Assembly: GCF_024170285.1 (NCBI RefSeq)
Contig: NZ_JALJXV010000002.1
Location: 496,001 to 560,000, forward strand
From: Natronocella acetinitrilica
GTDB lineage: Bacteria; Pseudomonadota; Gammaproteobacteria; Nitrococcales; Aquisalimonadaceae
Length of the DNA: 64,000 nt
Direction: 5' to 3'
Notes under the pieces: generated by a model
What the model was told of the DNA's origin: nothing
Seen by the model: only the letters and a program-made list of their open reading frames with translations
Databases searched by the model: none
Made by a program: the position numbers and the translations under genes
Shown here: in pieces, positions 42,652 to 53,959 of the stretch
Layout: the number at the start of each line of letters is the position of its first letter
Numbering within the stretch: the stretch's first letter is position 1

Positions 42652-44391
42652 TTGGAGCTGACGAACCAGATAATCCTCATTGGCGGGCTGTTGTTCCTGC
42701 TGAGCATTCTCGCCAGCGTGATCTCCAGTCGCATTGGCGCTCCGCTGCTGCTGGTCTTTCTCGTCATCGGCATGCTGGTGGGCGAGGAGGGCCCCGGGGG
42801 AGTGCGTTTCGACGACTTCCAGTCGGCCCATCTCATCGGCAGCATGGCCCTGGCCGTCATACTCTTCGATGGCGGTCTGCGCACCCGCGTGGAGACCTTC
42901 CGGGTTGGCCTGCGCCCGGCGGTAACACTGGCCACGCTGGGCGTGGTGATTACCGTGCTGGCCACCGGATTTTTCGTGTCCTGGGCCTTTGGCCTGCCAT
43001 TGCTGGTCGGCTTGCTGATCGGCGCCATCATCGGCTCCACTGACGCCGCCGCGGTGTTTTCCCTGCTTCACTCCCACGGCCTGGAACTGAAGCAACGCAC
43101 CAGCGCCACCCTGGAGATCGAATCCGGCAGCAACGACCCCATGGCGATTTTTCTGACCATCGCCCTGGTGGAGATCATCATGGGTCAGCACGCCAGCATC
43201 GGGGCCGGATTGCTGGTGGAGTTTGTTACACAGATAGGCGTCGGCGCCCTTGCTGGACTCGGTGGCGGGTTGGCCCTGGCGCTGCTCATCAATCGCATCG
43301 GCCTCACCCCGGGGCTCTATCCTCTGCTGGCACTGGCCGGCGGCCTGCTCCTGTTCGGCGCCACCTCAGTGGCGAACGGCAGCGGTTTTCTCGCCGTGTA
43401 CCTGGCCGGGGTGATCCTCGGTAACCGGCGGCTGCAGAGCGCCCAGAATATCCGCCGCTTTCACGACGGCATGGCCTGGCTCTCGCAGATTGTCATGTTC
43501 CTCATGCTCGGTCTGCTCATTACACCCAGTAATCTCATCGCCATCGCACCCCAGGCACTGCTCATCGCCGCCATGCTGATTCTGGTGGCTCGGCCGCTGG
43601 CCGTTGTGATCTGCCTGTTGCCGTTTCGATTCCCCTGGCGAGACCAGGCCTTCATCAGCTGGGTGGGTCTGCGCGGTGCGGTGCCCATCCTGCTCGGGCT
43701 GTTCCCGCTGATGGCCGGGGTGGACAACGCCTTCCTGTATTTCAACGTGGCGTTCTTCGTCGTCCTGATCTCTCTGGTGGTCCAGGGCTGGACCATCGCT
43801 CCGGTGGCTCGCCTGCTGCAACTCGACGTACCGCCGCGCTCCCGCGTGGTACATCGCATGGAACTGGACCTACCCGGCCAGGTGGAGTACGAACTGGTGG
43901 GCTATACGCTGGAGTCCGACAGCCCCGCCCTCTACAAGATGGTGAACCGCCTGCAGCTGCCGGACTCGGTGCGGTTGCTGGCCATCATTCGCGATGGCAA
44001 CCCGGTTGCCGAACCGGGCACGGAAATCCTGCAGGACAGCGACTACCTGTACCTGCTGACGCCACCGGAACGCTTGCCCGAACTTGATCGCGTGCTCGTG
44101 GCCGACCACGGCCCGGCCCGGCTGGAAGAGACCCGCTTCTTCGGTGAATTCGTATTGAACGGCGATGTCCCGCTGGCGGCGCTGGCCAATACCTACGAGT
44201 TGGATATCCCCGAGCGCGGTGACGAGGACGAGAGCCTGAGCGACTACCTGCAGCGGCTCTTCAAGAATCGGGCCGTCGTCGGTGACCGGGTCAAGGTCAA
44301 TCACATGGAGTTCGTGGTCCGCGCCATGGAAGGGCAGCGCATCACCCAGGTGGGCATGAAACTCGCGCGCCAGCACAACAAGGACAATTAG
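42652..44391 (+). CDS. nhaP2: Potassium/proton antiporter of the CPA1 family
   Basis: This 579-residue inner-membrane protein resembles NhaP2/CvrA, which exchanges K+ (or Na+) for protons and helps ion balance under salt or alkali stress. About 12 helices fill residues 1-390, with the transport motifs FDGGLR, GSTDAAAVFSLL and ESGSNDPMAIFLT. A cytoplasmic TrkA-C-like regulatory domain follows (about 400-490, including GNPVAEPGTEIL), then a CorC-like tail. The start is a TTG at 42652 with ggag 8 bp upstream; MELTNQ at this site fits the family N-terminus. Confidence 0.92.
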   Translation: MELTNQIILIGGLLFLLSILASVISSRIGAPLLLVFLVIGMLVGEEGPGGVRFDDFQSAHLIGSMALAVILFDGGLRTRVETFRVGLRPAVTLATLGVVITVLATGFFVSWAFGLPLLVGLLIGAIIGSTDAAAVFSLLHSHGLELKQRTSATLEIESGSNDPMAIFLTIALVEIIMGQHASIGAGLLVEFVTQIGVGALAGLGGGLALALLINRIGLTPGLYPLLALAGGLLLFGATSVANGSGFLAVYLAGVILGNRRLQSAQNIRRFHDGMAWLSQIVMFLMLGLLITPSNLIAIAPQALLIAAMLILVARPLAVVICLLPFRFPWRDQAFISWVGLRGAVPILLGLFPLMAGVDNAFLYFNVAFFVVLISLVVQGWTIAPVARLLQLDVPPRSRVVHRMELDLPGQVEYELVGYTLESDSPALYKMVNRLQLPDSVRLLAIIRDGNPVAEPGTEILQDSDYLYLLTPPERLPELDRVLVADHGPARLEETRFFGEFVLNGDVPLAALANTYELDIPERGDEDESLSDYLQRLFKNRAVVGDRVKVNHMEFVVRAMEGQRITQVGMKLARQHNKDN

Positions 44392-44477
44392 TGTCTCCTT
44401 GAGCTTCTCGGAGACGGGGTGGGCCGTTACACTGAGCCCGATCCGCAACGTCGCTCCGGGAAGCATCATCAGACACC

Positions 44478-45023
44478 ATGAACGACACTCTCCGACAACA
44501 ACTGCTCAAGGCCGGCGTCGTCGACAAGAAGCAGGCCGACAAGGTTGCCCAGGAAGCGCGCAAGGAAAAGAAACAGGCGCGCAAGAAAGGCAAGAAGGCC
44601 GCCCCGGAGACCCCGGAGGCGAAGCGACTGGCGGAAGAGGCCAGAAAGGAGCGTGCCGAACGGGATCGGGCGCTGAACCGTCAGCGCGAAGCCGACAAGC
44701 AGCAGCGGTCCGCAGCGGCGCAGGTGGAGGACATCCTCAAGCAGCACGCCTTGTCCATGCGCGATGGCGACCGGCCCTACAACTTCACCTACGGCACCGT
44801 AATCCGCAAGGTCGAAGTCACTGTGGAACAGCACAAGCAACTCGCCCAGGGGCGACTTGCGGTGGTGGAACATCGCAAGCGCTTTCATCTGGTGCCCGCC
44901 ACCGTGGTGCCGAAATTGCTGGAGCGCGACGCGAGCCTGTTCGTGGCACTGGCGGAACCGAGCCCGGACGAACTGGACGACGCCTACAAGGACTTTCCCA
45001 TTCCCGATGACCTGGACTGGTAG
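44478..45023 (+). CDS. DUF2058 protein (YaiL-like)
   Basis: This 181-residue soluble protein has a highly charged Lys/Glu/Ala-rich N-terminal coil (residues 10-85), beginning LRQQLLKAGVVDKKQADKVA. The conserved C-terminal DUF2058 part contains RPYNFTYGTVIRKVEV and HRKRFHLVPATVV. It may bind RNA or nucleoprotein, but the function is not established. It lies between nhaP2 and the DUF815 ATPase on the same strand. Confidence 0.9.
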   Translation: MNDTLRQQLLKAGVVDKKQADKVAQEARKEKKQARKKGKKAAPETPEAKRLAEEARKERAERDRALNRQREADKQQRSAAAQVEDILKQHALSMRDGDRPYNFTYGTVIRKVEVTVEQHKQLAQGRLAVVEHRKRFHLVPATVVPKLLERDASLFVALAEPSPDELDDAYKDFPIPDDLDW

Positions 45024-45067
45024 CCGCCGCGCGGCACCACCTCATCGCACAAGCGGACCAACATCAC

Positions 45068-45940
45068 ATGGCTTTCGAACAGCAGCTGCTGGACAGGCTG
45101 GACCAATTGCTGGCGCGTGTCGACGCGCTGGTGCCCGGCGCGGCCGCCGCCCCTGACTGGGACGCCAGCATCGCCTTTCGCTGGCGCCGCGGGCCGCGGG
45201 GCGGCGCTCTGCAGCCGGTGCGCCACCCCCACGCCCTGTCCCTGGACAAACTGCGCAATGTCGACCGGCAGAAGCTGTTGCTGGAGCGCAATACCCGCCA
45301 GTTCATCGCCGAGTTGCCCGCCAACAACGCACTGCTCTGGGGCTCACGGGGCACCGGCAAGTCGTCACTGGTCAAGGCCCTGCTGAACCGTTACGCGGCG
45401 GATGGGTTACGCCTGATCGAGGTGGACAAGTCCGACCTGGTGGATCTGGCGGACATCGCCGACCTGGTCTGGGACCGGCCGGAGCGGTTCCTGGTGTTCT
45501 GTGATGATCTGTCCTTCGAAGCGGGCGACCCCAGCTACAAGGCCCTGAAGGCCATGCTCGACGGCTCCGTCAGCGCCGCGCCGGATAACCTGCTGATCTA
45601 CGCAACATCCAATCGCCGCCACCTGCTCCCGGAGTACATGACCGATAACGCCGAGAGCCGAAACGTGGACGGCGAGATCCATCATGGCGAGGCGGTGGAG
45701 GAAAAGATCTCCCTGTCGGAGCGATTCGGGCTGTGGGTGTCGTTCCACCCTTTCAGCCAGGACAGCTATCTGGATATCGTCTGGACCTGGCTCGAGCACT
45801 TTGGCACCCGGCTGGACGATCCCGAGGCCATTCGCGCAGAGGCCCTGCGTTATGCCCTGGCCAGAGGCTCACGCAGCGGCCGCGTAGCATGGCAATTCGC
45901 CCGTGACTGGGCGGGGCGCTCGGGGTTGGGCGAGGGCTGA
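45068..45940 (+). CDS. DUF815 AAA-type ATPase
   Basis: This 290-residue ATPase belongs to the DUF815 family. The Walker A motif is GSRGTGKSS (residues 92-100), the Walker B is FLVFCDDLSF, and a sensor-1-like Asn/Thr is in LLIYATSNRRHL. The family segment EKISLSERFGLWVSFHPF is present. The cellular role is unknown; the family is often called predicted ATPase. It is convergent with msrQ, and a repeat A pair fills the gap. Confidence 0.9.
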   Translation: MAFEQQLLDRLDQLLARVDALVPGAAAAPDWDASIAFRWRRGPRGGALQPVRHPHALSLDKLRNVDRQKLLLERNTRQFIAELPANNALLWGSRGTGKSSLVKALLNRYAADGLRLIEVDKSDLVDLADIADLVWDRPERFLVFCDDLSFEAGDPSYKALKAMLDGSVSAAPDNLLIYATSNRRHLLPEYMTDNAESRNVDGEIHHGEAVEEKISLSERFGLWVSFHPFSQDSYLDIVWTWLEHFGTRLDDPEAIRAEALRYALARGSRSGRVAWQFARDWAGRSGLGEG

Positions 45941-45987
45941 TGCGGATCGGGGAATGGATGTCGGAGTGGCATGACCAGCGCCGACAT

Positions 45988-46021
45988 GGTGCGTTACGCC
46001 CTTTGGGCTAACGCACCCTAC
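45988..46021 (+). repeat. Repeat A copy 12
   Basis: Forward member of a pair, with gccctttgggc at its centre. The single 17-bp linker gtgaggccgtgcccgct follows. Confidence 0.9.
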
Positions 46022-46038
46022 GTGAGGCCGTGCCCGCT

Positions 46039-46072
46039 GTAGGGTGTGTTAGCGCGCAGCGCGTAACGCACC
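46039..46072 (-). repeat. Repeat A copy 13
   Basis: Reverse partner of copy 12, identical in its 34 bp to copies 8 and 11. It ends 14 bp before the msrQ stop. Confidence 0.9.
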
Positions 46073-46086
46073 AATGCGGCGCTGGA

Positions 46087-46713
46087 TCAGGACGCCGTGG
46101 CGCGGTTGCGGAGGAACGCCGGGGTCGGTAGGCGCAACAGCAGAAGCACGGCCAGAATGGCACCGTAGATCAACGGCTCCCAGGGATCGGCGCGCACCAG
46201 CAACAGGAAGTGCAACACCCCCAGCACTGCAATCAGATACACCAACTTGTGCAGTTGCTTCCAGCGCCGCCCCAGCCGGCGCATCCAGGCATTGGTCGAG
46301 GTCACGGCCAGCGGGATCAAAAGCAGCAGGGCCAGGAACCCCATTAGAATGTAAGGCCGGTTGATGACATCGTCGGCGATGGTGGCCGGGTTCAGCATGT
46401 GATCAAACAGCGCGAACACCAGAAAGTGCAGGACCACATAGCTGAACGCCAGCAAGCCGATCATGCGCCGCAACCTGATGGGAAACGTCCAGCCGGTCAT
46501 CCGTCGCAGGGGCGTCATGGCCAGGGTTACGAGCATCAGCCGCAGGCCCCACTGCCCGGACTCGTGGGTCAGGTATTCCACGGGGTTGGCACCGGCCTGG
46601 CCCGCGAACACGGCGACGATCATCCACGCCATGGGCAGCAGGCCAAGCAGCAGTAACGCCGGTTTGACCAAGGGATGGAGGCCGTGGACGTGCAATGGGT
46701 TGCCGCCTACCAA
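46087..46713 (-). CDS. msrQ: MsrQ, haem-binding membrane subunit
   Basis: This protein of about 208 residues is the inner-membrane b-type cytochrome that passes electrons from quinones to MsrP for repair of oxidised methionine in the periplasm. It has six membrane helices and family features [41 protein letters not shown] with a haem His, and [19 protein letters not shown]. The start is a TTG at 46713 or 46695; neither has a strong ribosome site, so coupling to msrP, whose stop it overlaps or abuts, is likely. Confidence 0.93.
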   Translation of the reverse strand: MVGGNPLHVHGLHPLVKPALLLLGLLPMAWMIVAVFAGQAGANPVEYLTHESGQWGLRLMLVTLAMTPLRRMTGWTFPIRLRRMIGLLAFSYVVLHFLVFALFDHMLNPATIADDVINRPYILMGFLALLLLIPLAVTSTNAWMRRLGRRWKQLHKLVYLIAVLGVLHFLLLVRADPWEPLIYGAILAVLLLLRLPTPAFLRNRATAS

Positions 46714-47684
46714 TTCTGCCGGGTGCTGAGGTCCATACCCGCGTAGAGGTCAGCCACCTCTTCTTCGTAGCCGTTGAACATCAGCGTGTCCTGCCGGAAA
46801 AACCGGCCGATCCGGCGCTCACGAGCCTGGCTCCAGCGCGGGTGCGACACGTTCGGATTGACGTTGGCATAGAAGCCGTATTCGTTGGGAGCGATGACCT
46901 GCCAGGTATTTTTCGGTTGCTCCTCCGTGAAGCGGATCTTCACCAGCGACTTGCCGCACTTGAAGCCGTATTTCCACGGCACCACCAGGCGGATGGGGGC
47001 GCCATTCTGGGCCGGTAACTCGCGACCATAGATGCCCACCGCAAAGATCGACAGCGGATGCATGGCCTCGTCGATACGCAGGCCCTCGACATAGGGCCAG
47101 GGAATGGAGGAGGAGCCACGTTGCGCCGGCATCTGCTCGGGGTCCTGCAGTGTGCGCAGTTCCACGTACTTGGCGCGAGAGGTGGGCTGGAAACGCTTCA
47201 ACACGTCCGCCATGGGAATACCCACCCAGGGGATGACCATGGACCAGGCCTCGACACAGCGGAAGCGGTAAATGCGCTCTTCAAGCTGGTGCGGACGCAC
47301 CAGATCCTCGTAGGTGTAGGTGCCGGGGTTCTCGCACTCGCCATCCACCTCGACGGACCAGGGCTCCACCCGCAACAGGCCCGGAGCCAACCGCTTGGGG
47401 TCGTCCTTGCCCATGCCGTACTCGTAGAAGTTGTTATAGCTACTGATGTCTTCGAGGCTGTTGGGCTCGGCGCTGGTGCTGAACTCACTGGGCGCGACGT
47501 CCGGGAAAGGCCGCAGCGCATCAAGATCGTCCAGGGTCCGTGACCAGAGCATCTGCGGAGCCACCAGGCTGCCCGCCGCGATGGTGCCCGCCGCCTTGAT
47601 GAATTCACGACGACGGTAATAGATCGACTCCGAGGTGATCTCGGACGATCTGACGTCGGACTTACGGGTGCGTCGGATCAGCAT
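46707..47684 (-). CDS. msrP: MsrP, periplasmic methionine sulfoxide reductase
   Basis: This 325-residue molybdopterin enzyme reduces protein-bound methionine sulfoxide in the periplasm. A twin-arginine signal is visible ([12 protein letters not shown], residues 22-33), as expected for Tat export of a folded Mo protein. The molybdenum ligand is Cys143 in [22 protein letters not shown] and [17 protein letters not shown] are family marks. The ATG at 47684 has gggag upstream. It forms an operon with msrQ. Confidence 0.95.
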   Translation of the reverse strand: MLIRRTRKSDVRSSEITSESIYYRRREFIKAAGTIAAGSLVAPQMLWSRTLDDLDALRPFPDVAPSEFSTSAEPNSLEDISSYNNFYEYGMGKDDPKRLAPGLLRVEPWSVEVDGECENPGTYTYEDLVRPHQLEERIYRFRCVEAWSMVIPWVGIPMADVLKRFQPTSRAKYVELRTLQDPEQMPAQRGSSSIPWPYVEGLRIDEAMHPLSIFAVGIYGRELPAQNGAPIRLVVPWKYGFKCGKSLVKIRFTEEQPKNTWQVIAPNEYGFYANVNPNVSHPRWSQARERRIGRFFRQDTLMFNGYEEEVADLYAGMDLSTRQNW

Positions 47685-47792
47685 GCGGGGCTCCCCCTTT
47701 GGGTACGTTGGCCACATTAGACGGCACGAAGCCGACTTTGTTTCCGGTACCGCTGTGGAAGTCCGCAGAATGGCCTGATCTGCAGCTGACCG

Positions 47793-50700
47793 TCAGCCCA
47801 CCCAGACCCGGGCGTTACGGAACATCCGCAGCCAGGGGCCGTCCTCGCCCCAGTCTGCCGGGTACCAGCTATGCTGCACGGCGCGGAACACACGTTCGGG
47901 GTGCGGCATCATGATGGTAACGCGGCCGTCGCGGTTGCAAAGACCGGTAATCCCCTCCGGGGAGCCGTTGGGGTTGGCGGGGTAGCGCTCCGCGGGCAAC
48001 CCCTCGGCAGTTACAAAGCGCACAGCCACCTGGCGGGCGGATTCCAGCTTGCGTGGCCCCTGATCGCCACCGAATACCGCCCTGCCCTCCCCATGGGCGA
48101 CGGCGATGGGCATGCACGAGCCGGCCATGCCGGCCAGCAGCACGGACGGCGAGCGCACTACCTCCACCAGGGCCAATCGGGCCTCGAACTGCTCCGAGCG
48201 GTTGCGCAGGAAATCCGGCCACAACCCGGTTCCGGGAATGATCTCGCGCAGGCCGGACAGCATCTGGCAACCATTGCAGACACCCAGGGTGAAGGTGTCA
48301 CCGCGCTGGAACCAGGCCTCGAAAGCCTGTCGTGCACGGGGGTTGAACAGAATGGAACTGGCCCAGCCACCACCGGCACCCAGCACGTCGCCGTAGGAGA
48401 ACCCGCCGCAGGCGGCCAGGCCCTGCATGGACTGCAGCGTCTCGGCGCCGGAGAGGATGTCCGTCATGTGGACGTCCACGGCCTCGAAACCGGCGCGGTG
48501 AAAGGCTGCTGCCATTTCAACGTGCCCGTTGACGCCCTGCTCCCGCAAGATGGCGACCCGGGGGCGGGCGCCGGAGGCAATCATCGGGGCGGCAACGTCT
48601 TCCGCCGGATCGAACTGCAGGCGCGCCTGCAGCCCCGCATCGCTGGCTTCGGTCACGGCCTCCCATTCCTCCCGGGCGCAGTCGGGATCGTCCCGGAGCG
48701 CCTGCATCCGGTAGGTGGTCTCCTGCCAGATACTCTGCAGCTGGCCGCGTCCTGCATGCAGGCAATCTACCCCGCCCCGGCGGAATCGCAGGTCGTCACC
48801 GGCCACGGGGCGGCCGATCAGGTGCACCGCACCGTCCAGGTCGGCGGCAGAAAACAGTTCCAGCGCGCGCTGCAACGCATCGGCGGGCACCTGACAGACG
48901 GCTCCCGGTTCCTCGCTGAAGAGGATGGCCGCGGTCTCGCCGACGAGATCATCCAGTTGGATATCCAGTCCACAACGCGCCGCGAACGCCATTTCACAGA
49001 GGGTCGCGAACAGACCACCATCGCTGCGATCATGGTAGGCCAGCAGCAGGCCGGCGCGGCGCAGCCCCTGCACGCCCTCGAAGAGGCCACGCAGATCAGC
49101 CGCATTATCAAGGTCCGCTGGCTCTTCACCCAGGGCGGCATAGGCCTGCGCCAGGCTTGAGCCGCCCAGGCGATGCCGTCCGCGGCCCAGGTCGATCAGC
49201 AGCAGGCAGGTGTCACCCTGATCCAGCCGCAGCTCCGGCGTTGCCGTACCGCGCACGTCGTCAACAGTGGCAAAGGCCGTGATGACCAGCGAAACAGGGG
49301 AGGTCACCGCCTGCTCCACACCGTCGTCGTCCCACACGGTCTTCATGGACATGGAGTCCTTGCCCACCGGGATAGTGATATCCAGGTCCGGACATAACTC
49401 CATACCCACGGCACGCACCGTGTCGTAGAGCCGGGCATCCTCTCCGGCATGGCCGGCGGGCGCCATCCAGTTGGCAGACAGATTAATGCGATCGAGGCCG
49501 TCCACCGGTGCCGCCGCCAGATTGGTCACCGCCTCGGCAACAGCCAGGCGGCCTGACGCCGGGCCATCCAGCAAGGCCACCTGGGGGCGCTCGCCCAGGG
49601 CCATGGCCGCGCCGGAATAGCCGGTGTAGTCATCCAGGGTGACGGCCACGTCGGCCACCGGCACCTGCCAGGGCCCCACCATCTGGTCCCGCGCTACCAG
49701 GCCCGTGACGGTGCGGTCGCCAATCGTGATGAGCCAGTGCTTGGCGGCGACCGCCGGCATGCGCAGCACGCGCTCCGCCGCCTCCGCCAGATCAAGCGCG
49801 GTGGTATCGAGGGCCTTGTGCCGCACAGACACGCGGCGGACATCCCGAAGCATCTTCGGCGGCTTGCCGAACAGCAGGTCCATAGGAATGTTCACCGGCA
49901 GGGTATCGAGCGCGCGGTCGGCAAGGCGCAGATGGCGAGCCTCGGTGGCCTCGCCGATCACCGCCGCCGGGCAGCGCTCACGGCGACAGATGGCCATGAA
50001 GCGGTCCAGGTCCGCGGGCTCCACGGCGAGCACGTAGCGCTCCTGGGACTCGTTGCTCCAGATCTGCATGGGCGACATGCCGGGGTCGTCGCTGGGCACC
50101 TCGCGCAGTTCCAGCACACCCCCTCGATGACTGTCTTCGAGTATCTCCGGCACGGCGTTTGAGAGCCCACCGGCACCCACATCGTGGATGGAACAGATCG
50201 GGTTGTCGGTGCCCATGGCCCAGCAGGTGTCGATCACCTCCTGGGCGCGGCGCTGCATCTCGGGATTACTGCGCTGGACTGAGGCGAAATCGAGTTGCTC
50301 ATCACCGGAGCCGCTGCTGATGGACGAGGCCGCACCGCCTCCCAGCCCGATCAACATGGCTGGACCACCCAGAACGATGATTCTGGCGGCGGGCCGCACT
50401 TCGCCCTTTTCGACATGCTGATCGCGGATCTGGCCCATGCCGCCGGCCAGCATGATGGGCTTGTGGTAACCCCGCCATTCCGGCTGGCCGGGCCCATCCA
50501 CCTGTTGCTCGAATGTACGGAAATACCCCGACAGGTTCGGACGGCCGAATTCATTGTTGTAGGAGGCAGCACCGATGGGCCCCTCGAGCATGATCTGCAG
50601 GGGCGAAGCCAGACGATCAGGGCGACCCGGGCTCTGCGTCTCCCAGGGCTGCTCAAAACCGGGAATGCGCAGATTGGAGGTGGTGAAGCCACAAAGCCCG

Positions 50701-51686
50701 GCCCGGGGGCGCGCGCCACGCCCGGTGGCACCCTCGTCGCGAATCTCACCACCGGCACCGGTGGCGGCACCGGCAAACGGCGAAATCGCCGTCGGGTGGT
50801 TATGGGTCTCCACCTTCATGACCAGGTGCACCGGCTCGGCGGATTCACCGTAGCTGCGGGTCGAGGGATCGACAAGGAATCGTTGCGCCGTGGTCCCCGC
50901 TGCCACGGCCGCGTTATCGGAGTAGGCCGACAGAATGCCGGCGGAGCGATGCCGGTAGGTATTTCGGATCATGTCGAACAGGGAGTGCGGTTGCGGCTCA
51001 CCGTCAATGATCCAGTCGGCGCGGAAAATCTTGTGGCGGCAATGCTCCGAATTCGCCTGGGCGAACATCATCAGTTCAACGTCGGTGGGATTCCGACCCA
51101 GAGCAGTGTATCGCTCCACGAGATAGTCGATCTCGTCGCCGGCCAGAGCAAACCCCTGCTCCAGGTTGGCCCGCGCCAACGCGTCGCGGCCAGCGGCGAG
51201 GATGTCGATATGGGCCAGTGGCTCGGGCTCGGTCGCGCTGAAAAGATGCTCAGCGGTGGTCGGATCCCCATGAACCATTTCCGTCATGCGGTCATGGAGT
51301 TCGGCATCCAGTTTTCGCAGGACTGCGTCATCAAGCGGCTCTGATACCGATAGCGTATAGAGCAGACCGCGCTCGATCCGTCGCACCGATGCGAGACCAC
51401 AATTGTGGGCGATATCGGTGGCCTTGGTGGACCAGGGAGAGATAGTACCGGGGCGCGGCGTCACCAGCCGGGTCAGGCCGGCAGGGGTGTCAGTATCCGG
51501 TGTTGCTGCACCCAGCAGGCGCCGCAGCAGTGCGGAGGCGGTCGCGTCGAGCTCCGCCGTTGTCTGCACGAAGTACAGATAGCGGGAAGAGACATCCCTC
51601 ACCAGCGGAGACACGGCCTGAAGCCGCGCCAACAGTTTCCCACGGCGAAACGCCGACAGCGCGGTCGTACCGTCTATGCGCAACAT
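47793..51686 (-). CDS. purL: Phosphoribosylformylglycinamidine synthase
   Basis: This 1,297-residue enzyme makes formylglycinamidine ribonucleotide from FGAR, glutamine and ATP in purine synthesis. It is the large single-chain type: an N-terminal PurS-like part (1-150), two FGAM synthase domains with [15 protein letters not shown] and [14 protein letters not shown], and a C-terminal glutamine amidotransferase with the nucleophile in GVCNGCQM (Cys1137) and the closing PHPERVFR. The ATG at 51686 gives the family N-terminus; the frame is open upstream. Length matches the usual 1,290-1,300 aa. Confidence 0.97.
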   Translation of the reverse strand: MLRIDGTTALSAFRRGKLLARLQAVSPLVRDVSSRYLYFVQTTAELDATASALLRRLLGAATPDTDTPAGLTRLVTPRPGTISPWSTKATDIAHNCGLASVRRIERGLLYTLSVSEPLDDAVLRKLDAELHDRMTEMVHGDPTTAEHLFSATEPEPLAHIDILAAGRDALARANLEQGFALAGDEIDYLVERYTALGRNPTDVELMMFAQANSEHCRHKIFRADWIIDGEPQPHSLFDMIRNTYRHRSAGILSAYSDNAAVAAGTTAQRFLVDPSTRSYGESAEPVHLVMKVETHNHPTAISPFAGAATGAGGEIRDEGATGRGARPRAGLCGFTTSNLRIPGFEQPWETQSPGRPDRLASPLQIMLEGPIGAASYNNEFGRPNLSGYFRTFEQQVDGPGQPEWRGYHKPIMLAGGMGQIRDQHVEKGEVRPAARIIVLGGPAMLIGLGGGAASSISSGSGDEQLDFASVQRSNPEMQRRAQEVIDTCWAMGTDNPICSIHDVGAGGLSNAVPEILEDSHRGGVLELREVPSDDPGMSPMQIWSNESQERYVLAVEPADLDRFMAICRRERCPAAVIGEATEARHLRLADRALDTLPVNIPMDLLFGKPPKMLRDVRRVSVRHKALDTTALDLAEAAERVLRMPAVAAKHWLITIGDRTVTGLVARDQMVGPWQVPVADVAVTLDDYTGYSGAAMALGERPQVALLDGPASGRLAVAEAVTNLAAAPVDGLDRINLSANWMAPAGHAGEDARLYDTVRAVGMELCPDLDITIPVGKDSMSMKTVWDDDGVEQAVTSPVSLVITAFATVDDVRGTATPELRLDQGDTCLLLIDLGRGRHRLGGSSLAQAYAALGEEPADLDNAADLRGLFEGVQGLRRAGLLLAYHDRSDGGLFATLCEMAFAARCGLDIQLDDLVGETAAILFSEEPGAVCQVPADALQRALELFSAADLDGAVHLIGRPVAGDDLRFRRGGVDCLHAGRGQLQSIWQETTYRMQALRDDPDCAREEWEAVTEASDAGLQARLQFDPAEDVAAPMIASGARPRVAILREQGVNGHVEMAAAFHRAGFEAVDVHMTDILSGAETLQSMQGLAACGGFSYGDVLGAGGGWASSILFNPRARQAFEAWFQRGDTFTLGVCNGCQMLSGLREIIPGTGLWPDFLRNRSEQFEARLALVEVVRSPSVLLAGMAGSCMPIAVAHGEGRAVFGGDQGPRKLESARQVAVRFVTAEGLPAERYPANPNGSPEGITGLCNRDGRVTIMMPHPERVFRAVQHSWYPADWGEDGPWLRMFRNARVWVG

Positions 51687-51768
51687 GGCTGACAACCCGG
51701 ATAGCCTGGAAGAATACCCGGCGACCGCCCGCCGCCGGTGCAGGCGCGACACTACCCTGCGACGCCGT

Positions 51769-52827
51769 TTAGCGCAACTGCTCCTGAATCAGCACCAGCA
51801 GCTGCTCGGATAGCCCCTCATCCACCGCGTCGCCGTCCTCGTCGGTGATCCAGACCGTTGTGCTTCCGCCATCAGAGCCCAGCCGAATCGCATAGTTGCC
51901 GGGTTCAAGCTGCGCCTCCCGGGTGCGCCAGAAGGCCAGACGGGAGAAGAAGCTTCGGCCGGATCGATCGGCCTCCGCCGACGGATCATAGCGGACCAGG
52001 TAGAGCCGCTCTGAGCGGTCTCTGTCCTCGACGGTGAAGCCGGCACGGTCGATGGCCAGACCAACCCGACGCCAACCCTGCAGGAAGGATTCGGCGATGA
52101 CCAGGGTCAGGCGATCATCGCTGTCGCGCATGATCCGGCTGAAGGCGTCCTCTTCCTGGGCCGCGGCGATGTCCCGCGCCGCCATGACCTCGTTGATGCC
52201 CAGATGGACCATGAATGTCCGCAGGGCTTCGGCCTCACGGCCGCGGTCTCCGTCCCGGGGCGTCCAGTCACCGTTGTCCGACATGGCCCGGCGATGGGCA
52301 ACGAAAACCAGCGTGCGGTCGGCGCGATCGCCGGAATCCAGCCGGAAGGTGTACTGCTCGAGTACCGGCGCATCCGCTTCCAGTTCCAGGGGCATGAATA
52401 CGCCACCACTGAGGCCCAACGGCCTCGGCATCCAGTCGCTTTCGATCACGCCCAGGCTTTCCGAACTGCGAATAACTGGAATGTTGAATTCCTCGGCGAA
52501 GTCGTTGAGCCAGACCCAGACCTCTTCCGGCCGCGCGTCAATGCGCAGCCAACGTGTCTGGCCGCTGCGCTGCACCTGCATGCCCGGGGGCTCGGGCAGC
52601 ACGGCGGCGCCATCGCGCCCCTCGCCCCGAGCAAACTCGGAGAACGTTGCCGACCGCTGGCGGCCCAGCGCCGGCACCTCTCCGATTCGCTCCGAAGAGA
52701 GGTCCGGCGGGACGATCAGCGGATCGCTGGTGCGAACATCGGCGTCACGGCCGCCTGACGAACAGCCGGCCAGAACCAGGGCGATCAACAAGGCCAACAA
52801 CGACTGCTTGAGGGACAACTTACGCAC
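51769..52827 (-). CDS. bamC: Outer-membrane assembly lipoprotein BamC
   Basis: This 352-residue lipoprotein is a BamC (NlpB)-like part of the BAM complex that folds outer-membrane barrels. The signal peptide ends in the lipobox LVLAGC, the acylated Cys being about residue 22. The rest has two helix-grip domains, as in BamC, including [18 protein letters not shown] and [26 protein letters not shown] chose the GTG at 52827 because ggag lies 7 bp upstream; an ATG 51 bp earlier would lie inside dapA. It starts just after the dapA stop, the usual dapA-bamC pairing. Confidence 0.88.
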   Translation of the reverse strand: MRKLSLKQSLLALLIALVLAGCSSGGRDADVRTSDPLIVPPDLSSERIGEVPALGRQRSATFSEFARGEGRDGAAVLPEPPGMQVQRSGQTRWLRIDARPEEVWVWLNDFAEEFNIPVIRSSESLGVIESDWMPRPLGLSGGVFMPLELEADAPVLEQYTFRLDSGDRADRTLVFVAHRRAMSDNGDWTPRDGDRGREAEALRTFMVHLGINEVMAARDIAAAQEEDAFSRIMRDSDDRLTLVIAESFLQGWRRVGLAIDRAGFTVEDRDRSERLYLVRYDPSAEADRSGRSFFSRLAFWRTREAQLEPGNYAIRLGSDGGSTTVWITDEDGDAVDEGLSEQLLVLIQEQLR

Positions 52828-52831
52828 AAAC

Positions 52832-53707
52832 TTACTCCAGAACGCCGGCCAGCAGCATCGCCTGCCGAACGGTTTCATGATGCTGTTCCGACAACGGCGT
52901 CAGTGGCAACCGGATGGACGGGCCGATGAGGCCCAGTTGGCTGACAGCCCATTTCACCGGAATGGGATTGGACTCGACAAACAACGCCTTATGGAGCGCC
53001 GCCAGACGAGCGTCGATGGCCTCGGCGGTCTCACGATCACCGCTGATGGCAGCCTGACACATATCGTGCATCTGTTGCGGCGCGACGTTGGCGGTAACGG
53101 ATATCACGCCCTTGCCACCAGCCAGCAGGATCTCTCTGGAGACGCCATCTTCGCCGCTGTAGACGTCCAGTCGATCACCGCAGCGCTCGATGATTTCCCT
53201 GGCCCGCTGGACACTGACTGTCTCCTTGATGGCGACAATGTTGGGGATGTCCGCCAGCCGTTCCACCGTCTCGGGCAACATGTCACAGGCCGTGCGCCCG
53301 GGGACGTTATAGAGAATCTGTGGAATGGGCACTGCATCGGCAACGGCCTTGTAGTGCTGATACAGACCTTCCTGCGTCGGCTTGTTGTAGTAGGGCACAA
53401 CCAGCAGGGCCGCATCGCAGCCCCCTTCCATGGCGCACCGGGTCAGCTTGATAGCCTCCCAGGTGGAGTTCGCCCCCGTGCCGCCGATCACCGGGATACG
53501 GCCGCAGGCCATCTCGACGACCTTGCGCATCACATGGCAGTGCTCGTCGTAATCAAGTGTGGCCGACTCCCCGGTGGTGCCCACCGCGACAATGGCATCA
53601 GTGCCGTTGTCGACGTGGAACTCGACCAGCCGCGCCAGCCCTTCCTCGTCGATGGCGCCGTCCTCGAACATCGGCGTGACCATCGCAACCATGCTTCCGC
53701 GGAACAT
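52832..53707 (-). CDS. dapA: 4-hydroxy-tetrahydrodipicolinate synthase
   Basis: This 291-residue enzyme condenses pyruvate with aspartate semialdehyde in lysine and peptidoglycan precursor synthesis. The Schiff-base Lys161 is in IVAIKET, the GTTGES motif is near residue 43, and the catalytic Tyr is in ILYNVPGRT. Length and motifs match the family along the full chain. It is first in an operon with bamC and is divergent from gcvR. Confidence 0.97.
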   Translation of the reverse strand: MFRGSMVAMVTPMFEDGAIDEEGLARLVEFHVDNGTDAIVAVGTTGESATLDYDEHCHVMRKVVEMACGRIPVIGGTGANSTWEAIKLTRCAMEGGCDAALLVVPYYNKPTQEGLYQHYKAVADAVPIPQILYNVPGRTACDMLPETVERLADIPNIVAIKETVSVQRAREIIERCGDRLDVYSGEDGVSREILLAGGKGVISVTANVAPQQMHDMCQAAISGDRETAEAIDARLAALHKALFVESNPIPVKWAVSQLGLIGPSIRLPLTPLSEQHHETVRQAMLLAGVLE

Positions 53708-53814
53708 GCGCTATCCAACCCCAGATAAAAACAGACCAGCATAGTATCGGTGCCCCGGCAACGAGACAAGCAACGCCATTGGGGAATGGTTCAACAGGTT
53801 CCCGGGGCGGGAAA

Positions 53815-53868
53815 GGTGCATCTTGCACCGCGTCCCTAGTAAACTCTCCGCGGCCTGGCGAGGCCGCG
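53815..53868. promoter_or_regulatory. Palindromes in the dapA/gcvR divergent region
   Basis: Two symmetrical sites lie in the 252-bp gap: ggtgca-tct-tgcacc (53815-53829), a possible operator, and cgcggcc-tggcga-ggccgcg (53849-53868), a stable hairpin in the likely gcvR leader. I could not place a convincing promoter. Confidence 0.35.
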
Positions 53869-53959
53869 TTGGCCCGCCGTAAATCAGTATCTCCTGTGAC
53901 ATTCTGCGACTAGTCCAAACGCGCAGACCAATCCCGCTTCCCGAAGGCAGCGAGCGAGC

